From: Cadophora sp. MPI-SDFR-AT-0126
Taxonomy: Eukaryota > Ascomycota > Leotiomycetes > Helotiales > Ploettnerulaceae
Reading direction: 5' to 3'
Assembly: GCA_020747065.1 (NCBI GenBank)
Contig: JAGMVK010000030.1
Location: forward strand, 87,255-151,254
DNA length: 64,000 nt
The notes beneath the pieces were generated by a model. The model did not search any database. It saw nothing but the letters and a program-made list of their open reading frames with translations, and was not told the DNA's origin. The translations under genes were made by a program, and so were the position numbers. Every line of letters begins with the position of its first letter. The stretch's first letter is position 1. This document shows, one piece after another, positions 1 through 11,093 of the stretch.

Positions 1-552
1 GGGATTGATTATGAAGTAAGGAATGGAAGGTTCATTTCGCGTGCGTTCGTTTGTTCGTTCGTTCTTGTTGGTTGCTATGATGAGGTTGATGAGGGTGGTG
101 AGAGTAATGAGGCTGATGTGATGGTGATGTGGATGTTGTGGTTGTGCTTGTGGTTGTCGGAATAACGTAAATCCGGCCAGAACTTTTCACAGCCACATCG
201 CGTCCTCGCGTCGTCGCGTCTCCTCCCCTTCCCCCAACCACTTAACAACTCCTAACTGCTGCAACATTCATTGACAAGAAAGTAAGTGACACTTAGTGGG
301 TAGAGACACATCAGAGAAAATCAAACGTGTATGCAATTTTGACGTGTCCATCGACACTAATACACGTTTGTATACAAGCGATATTCTCAACTGCGTTGGC
401 ATGTATGAAGATCGCGTAGGGGTCGAAATATCTATATAAGCTGTTAGCATCGATTTCCATTAGCTTAAGATACCAATCTAGGTCATAAAAACTCCAGCTC
501 TTCCAGATTCCCACATCACTCCTTAATTCGCACGATTTCTGCTAGTCTTATC
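1..552. other. 5' flank of first gene, no gene supported
   Basis: Short T/G-rich and mixed sequence with no reading frame that looks like a protein. A minus frame over the first 240 bases gives only low-complexity Thr/His/Ser sequence. The last 100 bases before the ATG at 553 are presumably promoter and leader of the next gene, but no clear element was recognised. Confidence 0.4.
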
Positions 553-1326
553 ATGACTGCCCTCGTCGATAAAGTTCGATACAACAAGCTCCCCGCTCTT
601 GATGAGGCAAATAACGCTCGCCAGGTCTGTTTCTATTCATACCACCTACACCACATTTGAATACCAATGCTGATCGTTGGGGAGTTCGATTAGGCGCCGC
701 ATATCGACGATGTCATCAATGGTCCTATCCGCGATGTTTTCCTTAAACACCGGGCCCACATTGCCCTCTGTCTCTACCTCCAGCACCGCCACCACATAGT
801 TGGTGCAGATGAGACCGTTGTCAAGGTTGAAGGTACCGCGCACTTGATCGATAGCCAAACGGTCAAGAACATAGTCTCCTTCGGAAATAAGGTCGTTCCA
901 ACGACCTGGATGACTTCCGATGGCAGAATTCTCCCGATGGAGTTCTCTGTGGTCCCTGCTGCGTATGTTGTGTTTGGATTTAGCATTCTCTTTCTGTGTC
1001 TCTCTGAATCCTACTAACATCTTGCAAGGACTGTTGCACCGGAGCCTAACCCCGCCTTTATCTTGGAATTCCTCTCCGTTCTCGCCTCGAATCAATGTGA
1101 CGGTCTGTTCGGCATTGATACCATTGCCAAAGGTGCTTGGTCGGAGATGAAGATCGGTGATGCGAGCGTCGTGGTCCCTAGCAATGACGACGACACCGAG
1201 AACGACAGCCAAGACAATTTCATCCCCGTCGCGTTCGCTTTTGACGAGGAGAGGCCCAAGTTCAGAGTGCATGGCAAGTGCGGCAAGGACCACAAGCACA
1301 CGTCGAAGCCTGCCACGTCTCGTTAG
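553..1326 (+). CDS. Unrecognised three-exon gene, 212 aa
   Basis: Three exons join in frame: 553-624, 694-962 and 1029-1326, giving 639 nt with stop TAG at 1324-1326. Intron 1 (625-693) runs gtctgt to ttag. Intron 2 (963-1028) has the textbook donor gtatgt, a CTAAC branch point and a gcaag acceptor. The ATG at 553 is the first in this frame after a leader in a locally AT-richer stretch. The protein has no signal peptide or membrane segment. The middle (about residues 45-110) alternates hydrophobic and polar residues as in a beta-rich small domain, followed by an acidic linker NDDDTENDSQDN near residue 165 and a basic tail rich in Lys and His. I do not recognise the family; length and segments of VxGTAHL type would allow an NTF2/SnoaL-like fold, but that is a guess. 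The gene model is well supported; the function is unknown. Confidence 0.72.
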
Positions 1327-2066
1327 TGTCACCAACGCGATCATCACCCACTTGCTGCCCTTGACTCACAGCGATCTTGGACGCTTCAAATCCCGTTGTG
1401 ACCTTTTCAAGTTTCACAATTCTGATAATTACGATAGCATAGCTTTCAGGGCAGTCATACAATGCGAAGCTTTTCTTGGATAATCAAATCTTACATTGTT
1501 CTAAAGTCCTGCCGTACAAGTCGGCTGTAACCTTGCACACGTGAATGCCAAGCTCCTTGTTTACTTACTCGACTTGCGGTCCTAAACGAGCATTAGCAGT
1601 TTCGGTGCATGAATCGAATTTTTCAAGCACATATTTCCTTTCTCTTCTCACAACTTACCTGGAGTAAATCCCCTGCACCTACCTGCAAAATGGCTTTTTC
1701 CTAGTGGCGGCGATCGTTGCGGTTCGTTTTGTTCCATTTAGTTTGTACCACCTGCGGCAGTCCAGTTGTGTTGTGCGACTTCGCTTCCTTGCACAAAAAT
1801 GGTATGGTTCACTATGCTCACCGCCCGGCAATACTTGTGCTGCACCCTGCTCTACATGGATGTCCGTCACCCTTGCACGACGACAACCACAACTCTTCTC
1901 TTGAACACTTCCACCACATTTCCCTTCTCCAAAGCAAAGAAAACCATTTGTCGACGGCGAAAGTCGTGCAACGCAGCGCACTCACTCACTCACTTTCACG
2001 TCACATCTTCTGATCGCGCCCCTTCTCTTTAGAAGCAATAATCTATCTCTCAGAACTCTATCTATC
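1327..2066. other. Intergenic region, likely promoter of APH-family gene
   Basis: No convincing reading frame. Overlapping plus frames at 1700-2030 are low-complexity shadows. The last 80 bases before 2067 are pyrimidine-rich (ctctcttt-type), as is common just upstream of fungal start codons. No defined regulatory site could be named. Confidence 0.4.
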
Positions 2067-3539
2067 ATGAGCTTCCGTGATGATTGGCCTAAAGCGCCGG
2101 ATGACAACAGCGACTTCGACGGCAAGAAGCTACTTGACCTGGTCAGCAACGGCAACAGCCCGTTCCAGGGAGTCTGGGACGTAAACTTGCTGATTCGAGA
2201 GGTCGAGGAGAATCTGGGTGCCAAAGTGGTCGACATCCCGGACGTATTCAAGGGCTCTAATAACTACGTACGTCAGTGCTTGGGATTTGATCTTCACAAG
2301 CGAACTCTATATATACTAAGTGTGGTGTGGCGCATAGGGTTTTCACCTCAAGCTATCGAACCATCTGGACGTCGTGGCGCGGTTAGCTCGCGGCGATGTC
2401 AACATGCCTGGCTATGATGGCTTCCCTGTCCATGTGCAAGTCCCCGAAGTCAAGTTTGAGATGGCAGTCTACGAGCTCCTGTGCTCAGAGCCTGGTATCC
2501 TGGCTTCTCGCCTGCTCTACAATCGGATCCCAGCACAGCACGTTGGTCCAAGACTCGGTCCCCCTCCAGATATTATGGGCCGTCGGCTGTTCTTATTTGA
2601 AAAGACAGAGGGAGAAAACAACGTGTGGGCAGATCTCAATTTTGAACAAAAGGTTCGTGCTGATAATCCTATATACTTTGCTCAACTCGATTTGATGTCC
2701 AAATGTTCTTCTAGGCCTGTCTGCTTGCCCAGACCGCTCGTATCCGCGCATCATTGTTCAACTTCAATCTCCCCCTCGACTTCGCTGCGACTTGGCTCCG
2801 CGAACGCCTCTTTGAACAAAAGCCTAAGTCACTCCCCATCCCAGTTGGTCACACGCGCGATTTCTGTATTGCTCTTTTCACGTCAAAGATTGAGGCAACC
2901 ATCGGGAGCTTAGGCGATATGATCGGCTGGGAGGATGACAACAACTCCGTCGGTCCCATTGCTGCTGCAGCCAAACATTCTCTCCTGCGCCTCATCCCAT
3001 ATATCATGCCCGAAGACAGCAACGACACCTCTCTCTATCGCCTCGTTCTCGAGCATGGCGATTTTGGTATTCACAACATGTCCATTACGATGGATGCAAA
3101 TAAGCAACCCCTTGTGACGTCCCTATTCGATTGGGAGACTGGATGCATTGTCCCGGCCATCTTGTCCGATCCGTTGATGGCCGTATGGGTTGATTTGGTA
3201 ACTGATGAGAATGCCACACCTTCATTCACTCGTGTACCTGATGACGCAACCCTGGATGACCGTGTGCAGTACATGGCATGGGCTAAGCAATATTTCACGG
3301 TATGTCCTTTCGTTCAAACACCATGATTTCTCGCAGTATACAAGCACTGACCTAGGTACTTGTCTCCTCTGTAGGCTCTCTTCAACCAAGCGCCTCAATA
3401 CAAGAGTGCAATACGTTCGGGGAAAGATGCACGCCATCTGTGGTTTGCCTTACGAGAGTGGCGAGGTGACGATCCGGAGGGATATTTCGGTGAGCTGGGA
3501 GCTTGGGCTGAAAGGAGACTGAAGGAGCTTGCTGTTTGA
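2067..3539 (+). CDS. Aminoglycoside-phosphotransferase-family (kinase-like) protein, 421 aa
   Basis: Four exons fit exactly: 2067-2267, 2338-2652, 2715-3299 and 3375-3539, all phase 0, with introns of 70, 62 and 75 nt and stop TGA at 3537-3539. Across the first junction the protein reads NY/GFHLKLSNHLDVVARL, the usual strand pattern of the APH N-lobe with the Ala-Arg region around residues 80-84. The catalytic loop HGDFGIHN lies at about residues 286-293 and the metal-binding LFDWE motif at about 309-313 (Asp 311), so both key motifs are present. Length fits the fungal APH family. Many fungal members of this family have unknown small-molecule substrates and do not imply antibiotic resistance. 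No signal peptide or membrane segment, so probably cytosolic. Not RIP-damaged; base composition is ordinary. An upstream alternative acceptor in intron 3 (near 3356) is possible but would break the frame less neatly. Confidence 0.88.
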
Positions 3540-5560
3540 TTCAGTAGGGGTTCTACCTGATCCTCACAACGTGCTATCGATAAGTTCGATAGATATTAGA
3601 GAAACCTAGTGCACAGAGCACTAATACTCCTTTGCACGACAACAGTCGAGTGTATGTAGCAAAGATCATGCTCACAGTAGTATAGAAGTTGATGACCTTG
3701 CTAGGAGATAAGCTCATCAATAAATTTTGACTAACTCTTGAGTTTATCTGAAGATGTGTTCAACTCGGAATCAACCACCCTTGAAGTCCAATCTAGACAA
3801 GTAGCATAATCATCCTCCTCTGCTACATCTCCTTCTATATCATAACTATTGCCCTACTTTCTTCAAGTTTCAAGAGAAAGAGCTTTCCTCCAGACGCTCG
3901 CTGGCCACAGTCCTCGTATGCGAGTGCATTGAGGATCTTCAATTTTTGCGGTGAAGTCACAACAAGTGCTTAATGTAACATCAGATTATTCTGCAGACTA
4001 TGGCTGCTCGTCGCTTGCTTGATGCGTGCGCTGTAACAAGTTAGTCGTTAATGTTTGTCGAAAAGTGGGTTTTCATTGCGCATCTATTTCTGGATGCATG
4101 TTTTAATAGTGCACCTTTGCTCGTGTCCTAGGCTCAGCTTGCCCAAAAGCTTTGATATTTCTGCGAATCTAGTTGTGTACGTGGGGTGTTCGTTTATATA
4201 GGCTTAACTTTTGCTAAGTGTTAACACAAATGCCCACCCACCCCATCTTATTTTCGAAGGAACAACAGATCGACTTCACACAGTTAGTAATCTCTTTGTA
4301 TTTGTTTATCTCTTCTTATCATTAATCGGCTAAGTGTTCTCTTTTAGGGAGTGGTCGGGCGGTCTTATTATCTCCTCTTTATATGAAGGAGAGAATCTCT
4401 TAAACGACTTATAGGGATTTTGCTTATTTAGCTAGATGCAGAGTAGAGTTTAAGGGGTCTTATTGGGAAGAAAGGAGTAGAGGGCTGCTGGCTGGAAAAT
4501 CATCTAGCTATAGAAATTGAAAGAGAAGGAACATATTTATATACATTCGCTAATGCTCTGTCTGGTTGCGATAGTACTCGCCCGATTCGGGGCCCCACTC
4601 GATACCTGTACTCGATACTTAATACTAAGAATCCACCAGCTGCCCCCCGCCCCCCCCCCCCTCTCTCTCTCTCCGAGCTAAAGCCCGACTTCTATAGCAT
4701 AGCTATCAAGACAGAAGCGTACTTTAGCTCCCTTGACCTAAGTATCTATTCGACTAGACGATAAGTTCTCGCGGTAGAGAAGGCAGTGCTTTTACTATTA
4801 AGATCGAAAACAGTACACTTAAAAACATCATGGACACCGAGATACTACACCACACCTAGTCAGACTCTTAGTCGGGGCGATGTTAAATATAAAGAAGCTA
4901 GATTCCCTTACCACCTATTTCTTAGACTAAGCGTCGCAGTCGAACCCAGTGATATCGACACTACTTTCAATATTCCCAAATACTCCAAGTAACAATACTA
5001 TAGCGAAGGTAACTGCAAAAGCAAGAGAAGATGAAGAAGGAACACGATGATATTGAAAAATGCGTGGAAGGTCAGGAGACAGATAATAAACTAAAGGATA
5101 ACTGACTCTTAATCCCACTCAACCCCTTCAAGTATAACCTCCGTACCCAAAACTGCCAACAACAAGTAACAATTCCCAGTTACTATCAGACAATACATAC
5201 TCGATCTCAACGCTATTTTCAAGAACAATGCACCGGCTACCCCACTTTTCCCTGCTCATTCGGCTTCTTTTAGCCCTCAATGCAATGCAAGCACTCCACG
5301 CTCGAGTCACAACCGACCTCCAATAAGAATAACATCAACTCCAGGACTTGACATAGAAATTGTTAATCTAAGCCACCTCGTAGTTTACTATACATAACTT
5401 CTAGAGAAGGAAAGGAGATCAACGAGCACTTTAGTGCTTTGCCAGCGTCACGTTTCCGTTTGCATCAACTCCTGGTAGCCTCCACTCTGATACTCGTTAC
5501 AACTTATAAGTAGGAGGTATACACCATGAAGCTGTGCATAAGTTCACATGGAAGCTTAGA
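3540..5560. other. Intergenic, AT-rich stretch with likely transposon relics
   Basis: No gene supported. From about 4140 the sequence becomes TA-rich with scattered stops, like RIP-altered DNA elsewhere in the window. Around 4220-4300 one frame reads PILFSKEQQIDFTQLV before failing, which could be a scrap of a coding sequence. A poly-C/CT microsatellite sits at about 4645-4673. Short frames at 4786-5310 lack any protein character. Confidence 0.35.
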
Positions 5561-5627
5561 TAATGAAATTTTGTTATTGGGTGTTCACTTTATTATCTGC
5601 TCTTCATCCCTTGCTCATCCTATCGGT

Positions 5628-6161
5628 TCACATTATCGATTCATCCCTCACTGCCTCCCGATACGCCCCAAACCTCTCTAGAGCCAATAGCGCCCCTCCA
5701 AACTCCTGTTCCTCTACCCTACGTAACTCCTCTAAAGTCTTCAGTTCCGTCAACAGATCCCCGCGCCGTGCCTCAAGTATACAGAGTCGTTCATGCTTGC
5801 TCTGTAACAGGCGATCCAGTTGGCGGTGTTCTGAAAGCAGCACATCAATCTGTGCTTGCTGTGCGGTCAAAAGAGTCTGGACATCTTCCTGTAAGAGACC
5901 AGAGGGGAGGTGGGCTTTGGAGTGTGAGAGGTGGGATTGTATGGCTGTGATCCGTCTGCTCAAGCGGTCGAATGCTAATGCCGAGTCTCTGTCGGCTGGT
6001 TCGGCGATTTCCATATCAAGATCATCGAGATTCCGCTTCACAGCTGAGCAATATGTCCTGGCTCTGTCTAGTTGAGCCCGATGATTTGACTCCGTTGCTT
6101 GGAGATGTATCAAGTGTTCTTCTAGGAGCCTCTTAGATACTTCAAGCGATTGGAGGTACAT
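5628..6161 (-). CDS. Small coiled-coil protein, 177 aa, hypothetical
   Basis: A single uninterrupted minus-strand frame from ATG at 6161 to a stop at 5628-5630. The translation is rich in Leu, Glu, Arg and Gln in heptad-like spacing from about residue 1 to 160 (for example LEVSKRLLEEHLIHLQ at the start and LLTELKTLEELRRVEEQE near the end), so it should form an almost continuous coiled coil. No transmembrane segment or catalytic motif. An in-frame TGA lies upstream with no other Met between. However, the bases just upstream (ccagcacag) could be a splice acceptor, so a 5' exon is possible. Frames on the other strand are shadows. Real coding is likely because of the long stop-free, compositionally consistent frame, but no family is recognised. 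Confidence 0.6.
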   Translation of the reverse strand: MYLQSLEVSKRLLEEHLIHLQATESNHRAQLDRARTYCSAVKRNLDDLDMEIAEPADRDSALAFDRLSRRITAIQSHLSHSKAHLPSGLLQEDVQTLLTAQQAQIDVLLSEHRQLDRLLQSKHERLCILEARRGDLLTELKTLEELRRVEEQEFGGALLALERFGAYREAVRDESIM

Positions 6162-6757
6162 TTGGCCTGTGCTGGTGAGGCTCAGATCATGTTGTATTCC
6201 TGGGTGATTCTTGGTCCTTCTGTAGGTTATAGGTACTCTGCAGTCAGTGGGGGGCGAAGGCTTTCACCGCCTTTTTCTGCCCGACGCGTTCTGTTTTGTT
6301 TCGTCGCGTCCCTCGCTCGCTCACTTCCTTCTTGACCCCGCGGATATCAGAGAAACACCTCGATATCCTCCTCACCACCACCACCCAATTCCCAGCTCTC
6401 CTCTTTCCTCTGCTTCCTTATTACCATCTTTTCTCGGCAGCAAGCACCTTTCCCCTATATGTTCCTGACAAACCCGACACTCACACTCACCCTAGACCCT
6501 GCGCCGTCGAAGCCCCCTCCATCAGGCACCTTTTCTCTTTAAACAAGAGGCAGAAGCAGAGGCAGAAGTAGAGGCAGATACAGACAGATCTGCTAACATC
6601 ACCATAGCTTCTGTTCTCTACTACGAACAGCTACCCTCCTACAAAACCTCTGCGTCGCCCCGTATCAATTGGCCACGCACCCAACAGAGGACGAAGACTT
6701 CCGACTTCTGCCTACCATTCCTCCGTTTCTATATCTGCATCCCTCCATACCTGAACC
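6162..6757. promoter_or_regulatory. Divergent intergenic region with long pyrimidine-rich leader
   Basis: Lies between the minus-strand coiled-coil gene and the plus-strand gene at 6758. From about 6290 to 6750 the + strand is dominated by C and T with CTCCTC, CACCACC and CCCTCC runs, typical of a fungal promoter/5' leader with CT-rich transcription-start regions. A short purine run (cagaagcagaggcagaag) breaks it near 6550-6580. No TATA box is obvious. Inferred from composition only. Confidence 0.35.
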
Positions 6758-7222
6758 ATGATGAAGACTTACGGCAAACGAAGACACGTACAAATCCCTC
6801 CATGCTTCGGAAACCACCATGGCTTCTCTCCTCGACTACCCAAGCAGTCAGGTAGCGCTGCAGCACCTACAACCGCATATATCGGTGCCCAGGGTCAGGG
6901 TCAGGGTCAGCGGCACGCAGATTTACTTTCGGAAACAAGTGTCGGCGAAGCACAGGGGCCGAGAGAAAGCCAGGATTCAAGGATGATGGGGACTCTACTC
7001 ACTGAAGGATCGAATATTGAAGTTTCGGAGAATCCACGAAAGCGTAGGAAGATAGATTTTGCTGCCATGGACAATGACAAAGAGAACAACGCGGTAGATA
7101 AGGACAACATGGAACTCGATCGCGCGGGCGATTATACAGATGGGACAGCACTGCTTCCACTGAAACCAAATATCGTCGGTCCAAGCTTCCCAAGCTTTTG
7201 TTCTCTTGCCCCTTTCCTCTAG
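6758..7222 (+). CDS. Hypothetical protein with TYGKR N-terminus and basic KRRK motif; possibly truncated
   Basis: Open frame of 154 codons from ATG at 6758 to a stop at 7220-7222. The protein begins MMKTYGKRR, has a short Gly-Gln repeat GQGQGQ (a perfect six-base DNA repeat near 6896-6909), a bipartite basic patch NPRKRRKID near residue 95, and an acidic NDKENN segment just after. A TYGKR-type start followed by a disordered basic/acidic region is seen in some fungal nuclear chromosome-cycle proteins (haspin or Wapl/Rad61 type), but no catalytic or HEAT region follows here. The gene may be the N-terminal stump of such a protein, or may continue through an unseen intron near its 3' end. It is tail-to-tail with the broken kinase. 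Coding probable, function unknown. Confidence 0.45.
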   Translation: MMKTYGKRRHVQIPPCFGNHHGFSPRLPKQSGSAAAPTTAYIGAQGQGQGQRHADLLSETSVGEAQGPRESQDSRMMGTLLTEGSNIEVSENPRKRRKIDFAAMDNDKENNAVDKDNMELDRAGDYTDGTALLPLKPNIVGPSFPSFCSLAPFL

Positions 7223-7229
7223 AGTTTAA

Positions 7230-8000
7230 ATGGATTATGCTCCATGAGAACAAACATAGCTGTTAATCCCAACGAAAAAACATCCCGGGCCCTGTGGAGG
7301 TCTACAATCTTGCAGTCGATTGAAAAGGTCGTCGTGATTTCTGACGGTGGGTGGTTTCTTCCGTAGGATTGCGGTAAAGCTGGCAGTGGAGGCGCCTTTC
7401 AAACGAACTGCGGATACATTTCAGGGCTTTTCCACTGTCTAGAATCACCAAGTTTCTCTGATTCAGGATAGAGACTATGAGTCGTCTCTCCGAAGTCAGC
7501 AATTTTGGCAATTGGTCTCTCTTGTAGAAAGATGAGCACATTCTGAGGCTTCACGTCGCCATGAATTATTCCCAGGGAGCGAAGGGCTGCAACACCACTG
7601 ATGATATCGCCAATCAAAGAACCCTTAATGGTCAAACTCAGCATTCCGAGTTCTTCTTTCATATTCTGATCTGAGCCCCAATTTGCAAGTTCAACAACTA
7701 CAATTGGTCTCAGAACGTGCATGTCTTCAAGTTCCTCGTAGTGACTTTCCTGGGTCCACGAAATTCCCAGCAGCTGCATGATATTTGGGTGGCCCCAAAG
7801 TTTGCTGTACTGAAGGAACCGTACTTCTCTTGTCGGGCTTCCCAGGAACACTCCATTTCTTCGTTGCACGCGAGGAATCTCGCTCCCACTCTGAGGGGTC
7901 ATGAAGCTTAGTGTCTTGATGGCAACAGCCTTGCGTTCCCATTGACCTTCCTTGACAACCATTATAGCTCCAAAGCCAAGGGTTTGGTGTTCTGGCTAAG
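7230..8000 (-). pseudogene. Broken protein kinase gene
   Basis: On the minus strand the longest piece runs from 7962 to a TGA at 7399-7401. It contains most of a protein kinase domain: the invariant lysine in VAIK (residues 13-16 of that piece), catalytic loop HGDVKPQN (134-141), DFG (156-158) and WKSPE (177-181), the activation-segment end. Just upstream of the Met, in frame, are the Gly-rich loop residues LGFGAI, preceded by a TAG that could be part of an acceptor (cttag near 7995), so the true start lies in an upstream exon. After the TGA the same frame continues and reaches DVFSLGLTAMFVL (about 7253-7290), the expected next kinase subdomain. So the domain is interrupted by one stop and then runs out near 7230. 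The active-site residues are intact, which suggests a recent loss. A splice across the stop was tested but the nearby acceptor changes frame. Confidence 0.68.
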
Positions 8001-8823
8001 TTGATTTCGATCGAATATTAGTACAAGAAGATCCAGAGCTATCAAGATAAACTCCGCAATGCTTTGTGGATTTGCTTCTTTTGGTGTATTCTCCACGTCG
8101 GATGTTTCATTATCTTCTATGTCGGAATACTGGTAGTGTTGTCGCTTTGAAACATATGCTACCTACTCTATGGAGAATCTTATGTTGATTTGATTCAATA
8201 GGGAATAATCTATCAAATCTAGCATCCGAGAGTTATTCTCCAAGTTTCCAAGTTGTATTGGGATCGACTGGGCTCAGGAAGCTGACTCCCGATCTTCCCG
8301 CAAGATGCTGTCTCAGCCATACGAGCTGAAAGCCAACTTGGTGGTTGCAAAAGTCGTGTTGCCAAGACAATGGAGAGCATTCATACGGGAGTCATTGACA
8401 AAGAGGGGGCGTCAAAGATCAGCTATACAAATATTTACAGCGAAATGTGGGAGTTGGGAAACTGCATCTCAACTTTGCGCGTTGTCATATCTTCGCACAC
8501 AACTGTCAAGGTAGAGGTGCATTGCAGCAAAAGAAAATTTGCTCCAGCTTATTTTTATTTCTCGATTGGCCGAGAACAGGCCCTCCCTCTATGCAGAACC
8601 TCTATATTGCTTGGCGTGCGTGTTTGTGTGAGCAGGCTTTGGACGCAGTGAGCACATGGTCGCTGCTGCTTTACTATCGCTAACAATATAGCACATTGAC
8701 CTCAGCCATGCTACTTCTCTTCGTTCGGCCCATCTTCGATTTCACATTCCTACTGCTCAATCGAATACTCAACTGTCTAACTCTTTCTCTCCAAGTCAAA
8801 GCCGCTAGTGTCATCTTTACGCG
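8001..8823. other. Intergenic region between two decayed genes
   Basis: Lies upstream of both the minus-strand kinase and the plus-strand HeLo/kinase-like relic. Frames of 60-93 codons (8305-8683) overlap each other and show no domain character. A first exon of the minus-strand kinase may hide here but could not be placed. Confidence 0.3.
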
Positions 8824-10337
8824 GTGGATATTTTTCAAATAATAACTACAACCTTGGGCTTGGTCCACGGTGCCGGGCGTCTATATTACAGTCATCCCGA
8901 TGATGCCAAAAGTTTACGACTGAGAATCAAATTGTATCTCACAGTCATAGACAAAATTCTGGCGTCTTTAGGATCACTGCAGCAAGAAAGGCCTACCTTG
9001 TCTGATGAAGAAAAACGGTAATGGGATGGTGAGTATATGGCCAAACTTTCGGGTGAACTCACCAAGATTCAAGACTATGGGCAATGTGATGACTCGTCTT
9101 TTTCGGTGGCACCATGTGGGGGACTACAGAGAGCTCGAGCGTGAGCTCTTCCAATGGACGTAAAGATTCCATGTCCGCCTCTTGAATCTCCCTCAGGCTA
9201 TACGGACAGTCATCAGCTTCCAAGTTCCGGATTTGGACACCTCCAACAGTGTCACTCCGTATTCAGCCTTTCGGAGCAGAATCGAACAATTTCGAAACCT
9301 TGGAAAAGCTGTGAGAATGGAGAGCCTGGAGACCCTCAACATATCAAACCCCAACTATCAATTCCCGGTTTCCAGTCTTCCAGCCCCCACAAGTTTAACG
9401 GAAAAGATTTGATAGTCGAGTGCAAAAAACCTCCGCAAGCGATCCTGGCCCAGACCAGGCAGCTCCAAGCCTTTCAGCAATCTCTCGCGGATCCTTGAAT
9501 CCATGCGAGCCCTCTTCAACAGGAGTTTTGAAGTCGTTGGGGTAGTTTTGGGATGCAAGACACAAGCAGTATGGAATGATATACGAAATACCCCTTAGCA
9601 TTTCGCCATCCGACAAGACACCACTGACTTAACCGTCAGTTCAATGCTCAAAGTATCTCAGGACTCTCTTTCAGCCGCTCCAAAAGCAGCCAATCCAATA
9701 CATGCTTTGAATGAGAGATTCAGATTAGCGAAGGAATTGGCGACTACCGACTTCTTCCTCCATGCCTGCGGCTGGGTTCACAAAGACATATGGCCTGGAA
9801 ATATCATCATTCCTCAATCAAGCCGAACTCCCGAGGACAAGTGGTTTCCGTTCAAACTCGGGCGCCCCTATCTTGTTGGTCTGGAGAGTGTCAGGGGCAG
9901 CAGAGACCATTCGGATCCATCGACAAGAGCAAAGTTGGCTGTTTGGGATAGAGATATCTACCTCCACCCGGATCGTGTCTTCAATGGACTCAGATCGATC
10001 GATACTATACTATGTCTCACGACGTATATAGTTTGGGGATTTTGCTGCTGGGAATTAGGCTCTGGAGACTGATGAGCACTTTGGAGCCCCTCAATGACCT
10101 CTTTGCCACGATTCCACTTCTATATGATGGGCTCTACACTCAACAAGCAAAGACATCATTCCCAAAAAGCGTGAATTGATTCTACATAGCCTAGTATGCT
10201 AGTCGGTAATTAATATCGACTCCAAGTACGCAAAGGTGGTCGAGGATTGTTTGACAGTGGATGGGACTACAGGAAATGTGAACTTCATCACTGATGTGTT
10301 GGAGAAGTTGGAGAAACTCTCTGAATCTATGAACTAG
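8824..10337 (+). pseudogene. Frameshifted fungal incompatibility-type (HeLo/SesA-like N-terminus, kinase-like C-terminus) gene
   Basis: Consecutive pieces in shifting frames make up one recognisable protein. Piece 1 (8824-9021) begins MDIFQIITTTLGLV and continues with a helical segment typical of the small N-terminal domains of fungal STAND/incompatibility proteins. Near 9100-9180 another frame reads RLFRWHHVGDYRELERELFQWT. From 9182 a third frame reads LPQAIRTVISFQVPDLDTS. From 9644 comes a kinase-like C-lobe with GWVHKDIWPGNII in place of the usual HRD loop, so the catalytic Asp position is altered. Near 10019-10070, in yet another frame, HDVYSLGILLL matches kinase subdomain IX. The end, SKYAKVVEDCL and on to TAG at 10335-10337, matches the tail of this fungal family. 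At least four frame changes rule out a working protein. The stops are not mainly of the CAA-to-TAA kind, so indels rather than RIP did the damage. Confidence 0.62.
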
Positions 10338-10540
10338 GTTCAATTTGACAGGCAGCATAACTGTACTGTAATCACTATACACATTGTCGATTAAAGACCG
10401 CTTAGCCTATTCTGTTCTATCGTGCTGCTGCTCTTAACAGGCCCAACCAGACTCTTATCTGTGCCGTGGTGTGTGAGAAGTGTAGACATCACAAGCCACG
10501 AGAACTCCTAATGTTATTCTTTCTTCCTGGCGAGTTTTCT

Positions 10541-10829
10541 GTACGATATACCGCTCTCCCCTGTAAGTTTTCGGTCTGAAGACATAATCATCATACGTCG
10601 CCCTGGCTCCTGGATATCCTGGGGCCTGGCCCAGAACTCTTTCTTGATACCCATGCTGAGTGCCGCCACGATATTCAGCATGTGATGTTCATAATAAGGT
10701 ATACTGCTCTTCGGTAACTTTTCGGGCTGAAGGTATACTTCGTATTAATGATACGTCAAAGCAAGTAGTTCCACTTCCTGAGGCCAGGCCCAGAACTCTG
10801 TCTCGACATCGGCGCCGAGTGCCACTGCA
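10541..10829. repeat. Diverged direct duplication, about 150-bp offset
   Basis: Two imperfect copies in the same orientation (about 10541-10663 and 10698-10829). Shared words in the same order are GTAA-TTTTCGG-CTGAAG, ATACGTC, GGCCCAGAACTCT and GAGTGCC. The copies are diverged by both substitutions and small gaps, so this is an old duplication. No protein was recognised in either copy. It lies in the gap between the kinase-like relic and the gene at 11094. Confidence 0.5.
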
Positions 10830-11093
10830 ACCATCATTCGTTATTCCTCCTGCAGCTCTTCATGGACGGTATCTCGAGTAAGAAGCAAGGTCAGCGGACA
10901 CGCCGACACATGGCATCATCCGTCAACTCGGCCCTGCACCCCTTTCCTTTTGGCCAGAACTATGTAAGCCCAGTAGCGTTACGAATGCCAGCGAGCCGAC
11001 GGCATTGTCTCGGGTGGATGTACGCGAAGCCAACCACCCCCTCACACCATAAAGACGGCCCAGAGACGGCTTCATCACTATCCAACTTCCAGG

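Noticed and set aside
646..1347. 233-codon minus frame
   Set aside because: Antisense shadow of the spliced plus-strand gene 553-1326, whose introns have good donor, branch and acceptor signals.
2067..3539. Antibiotic-resistance gene from a bacterium
   Set aside because: Despite the APH fold the gene has three fungal introns and fungal-type sequence; such proteins are a large native family in ascomycetes.
7336..7399. Intron removing the in-frame stop of the kinase
   Set aside because: A 64-nt GT...AG interval across the stop exists, but it joins to the wrong frame for the DVFSLG segment, which lies in the same frame as the part before the stop.
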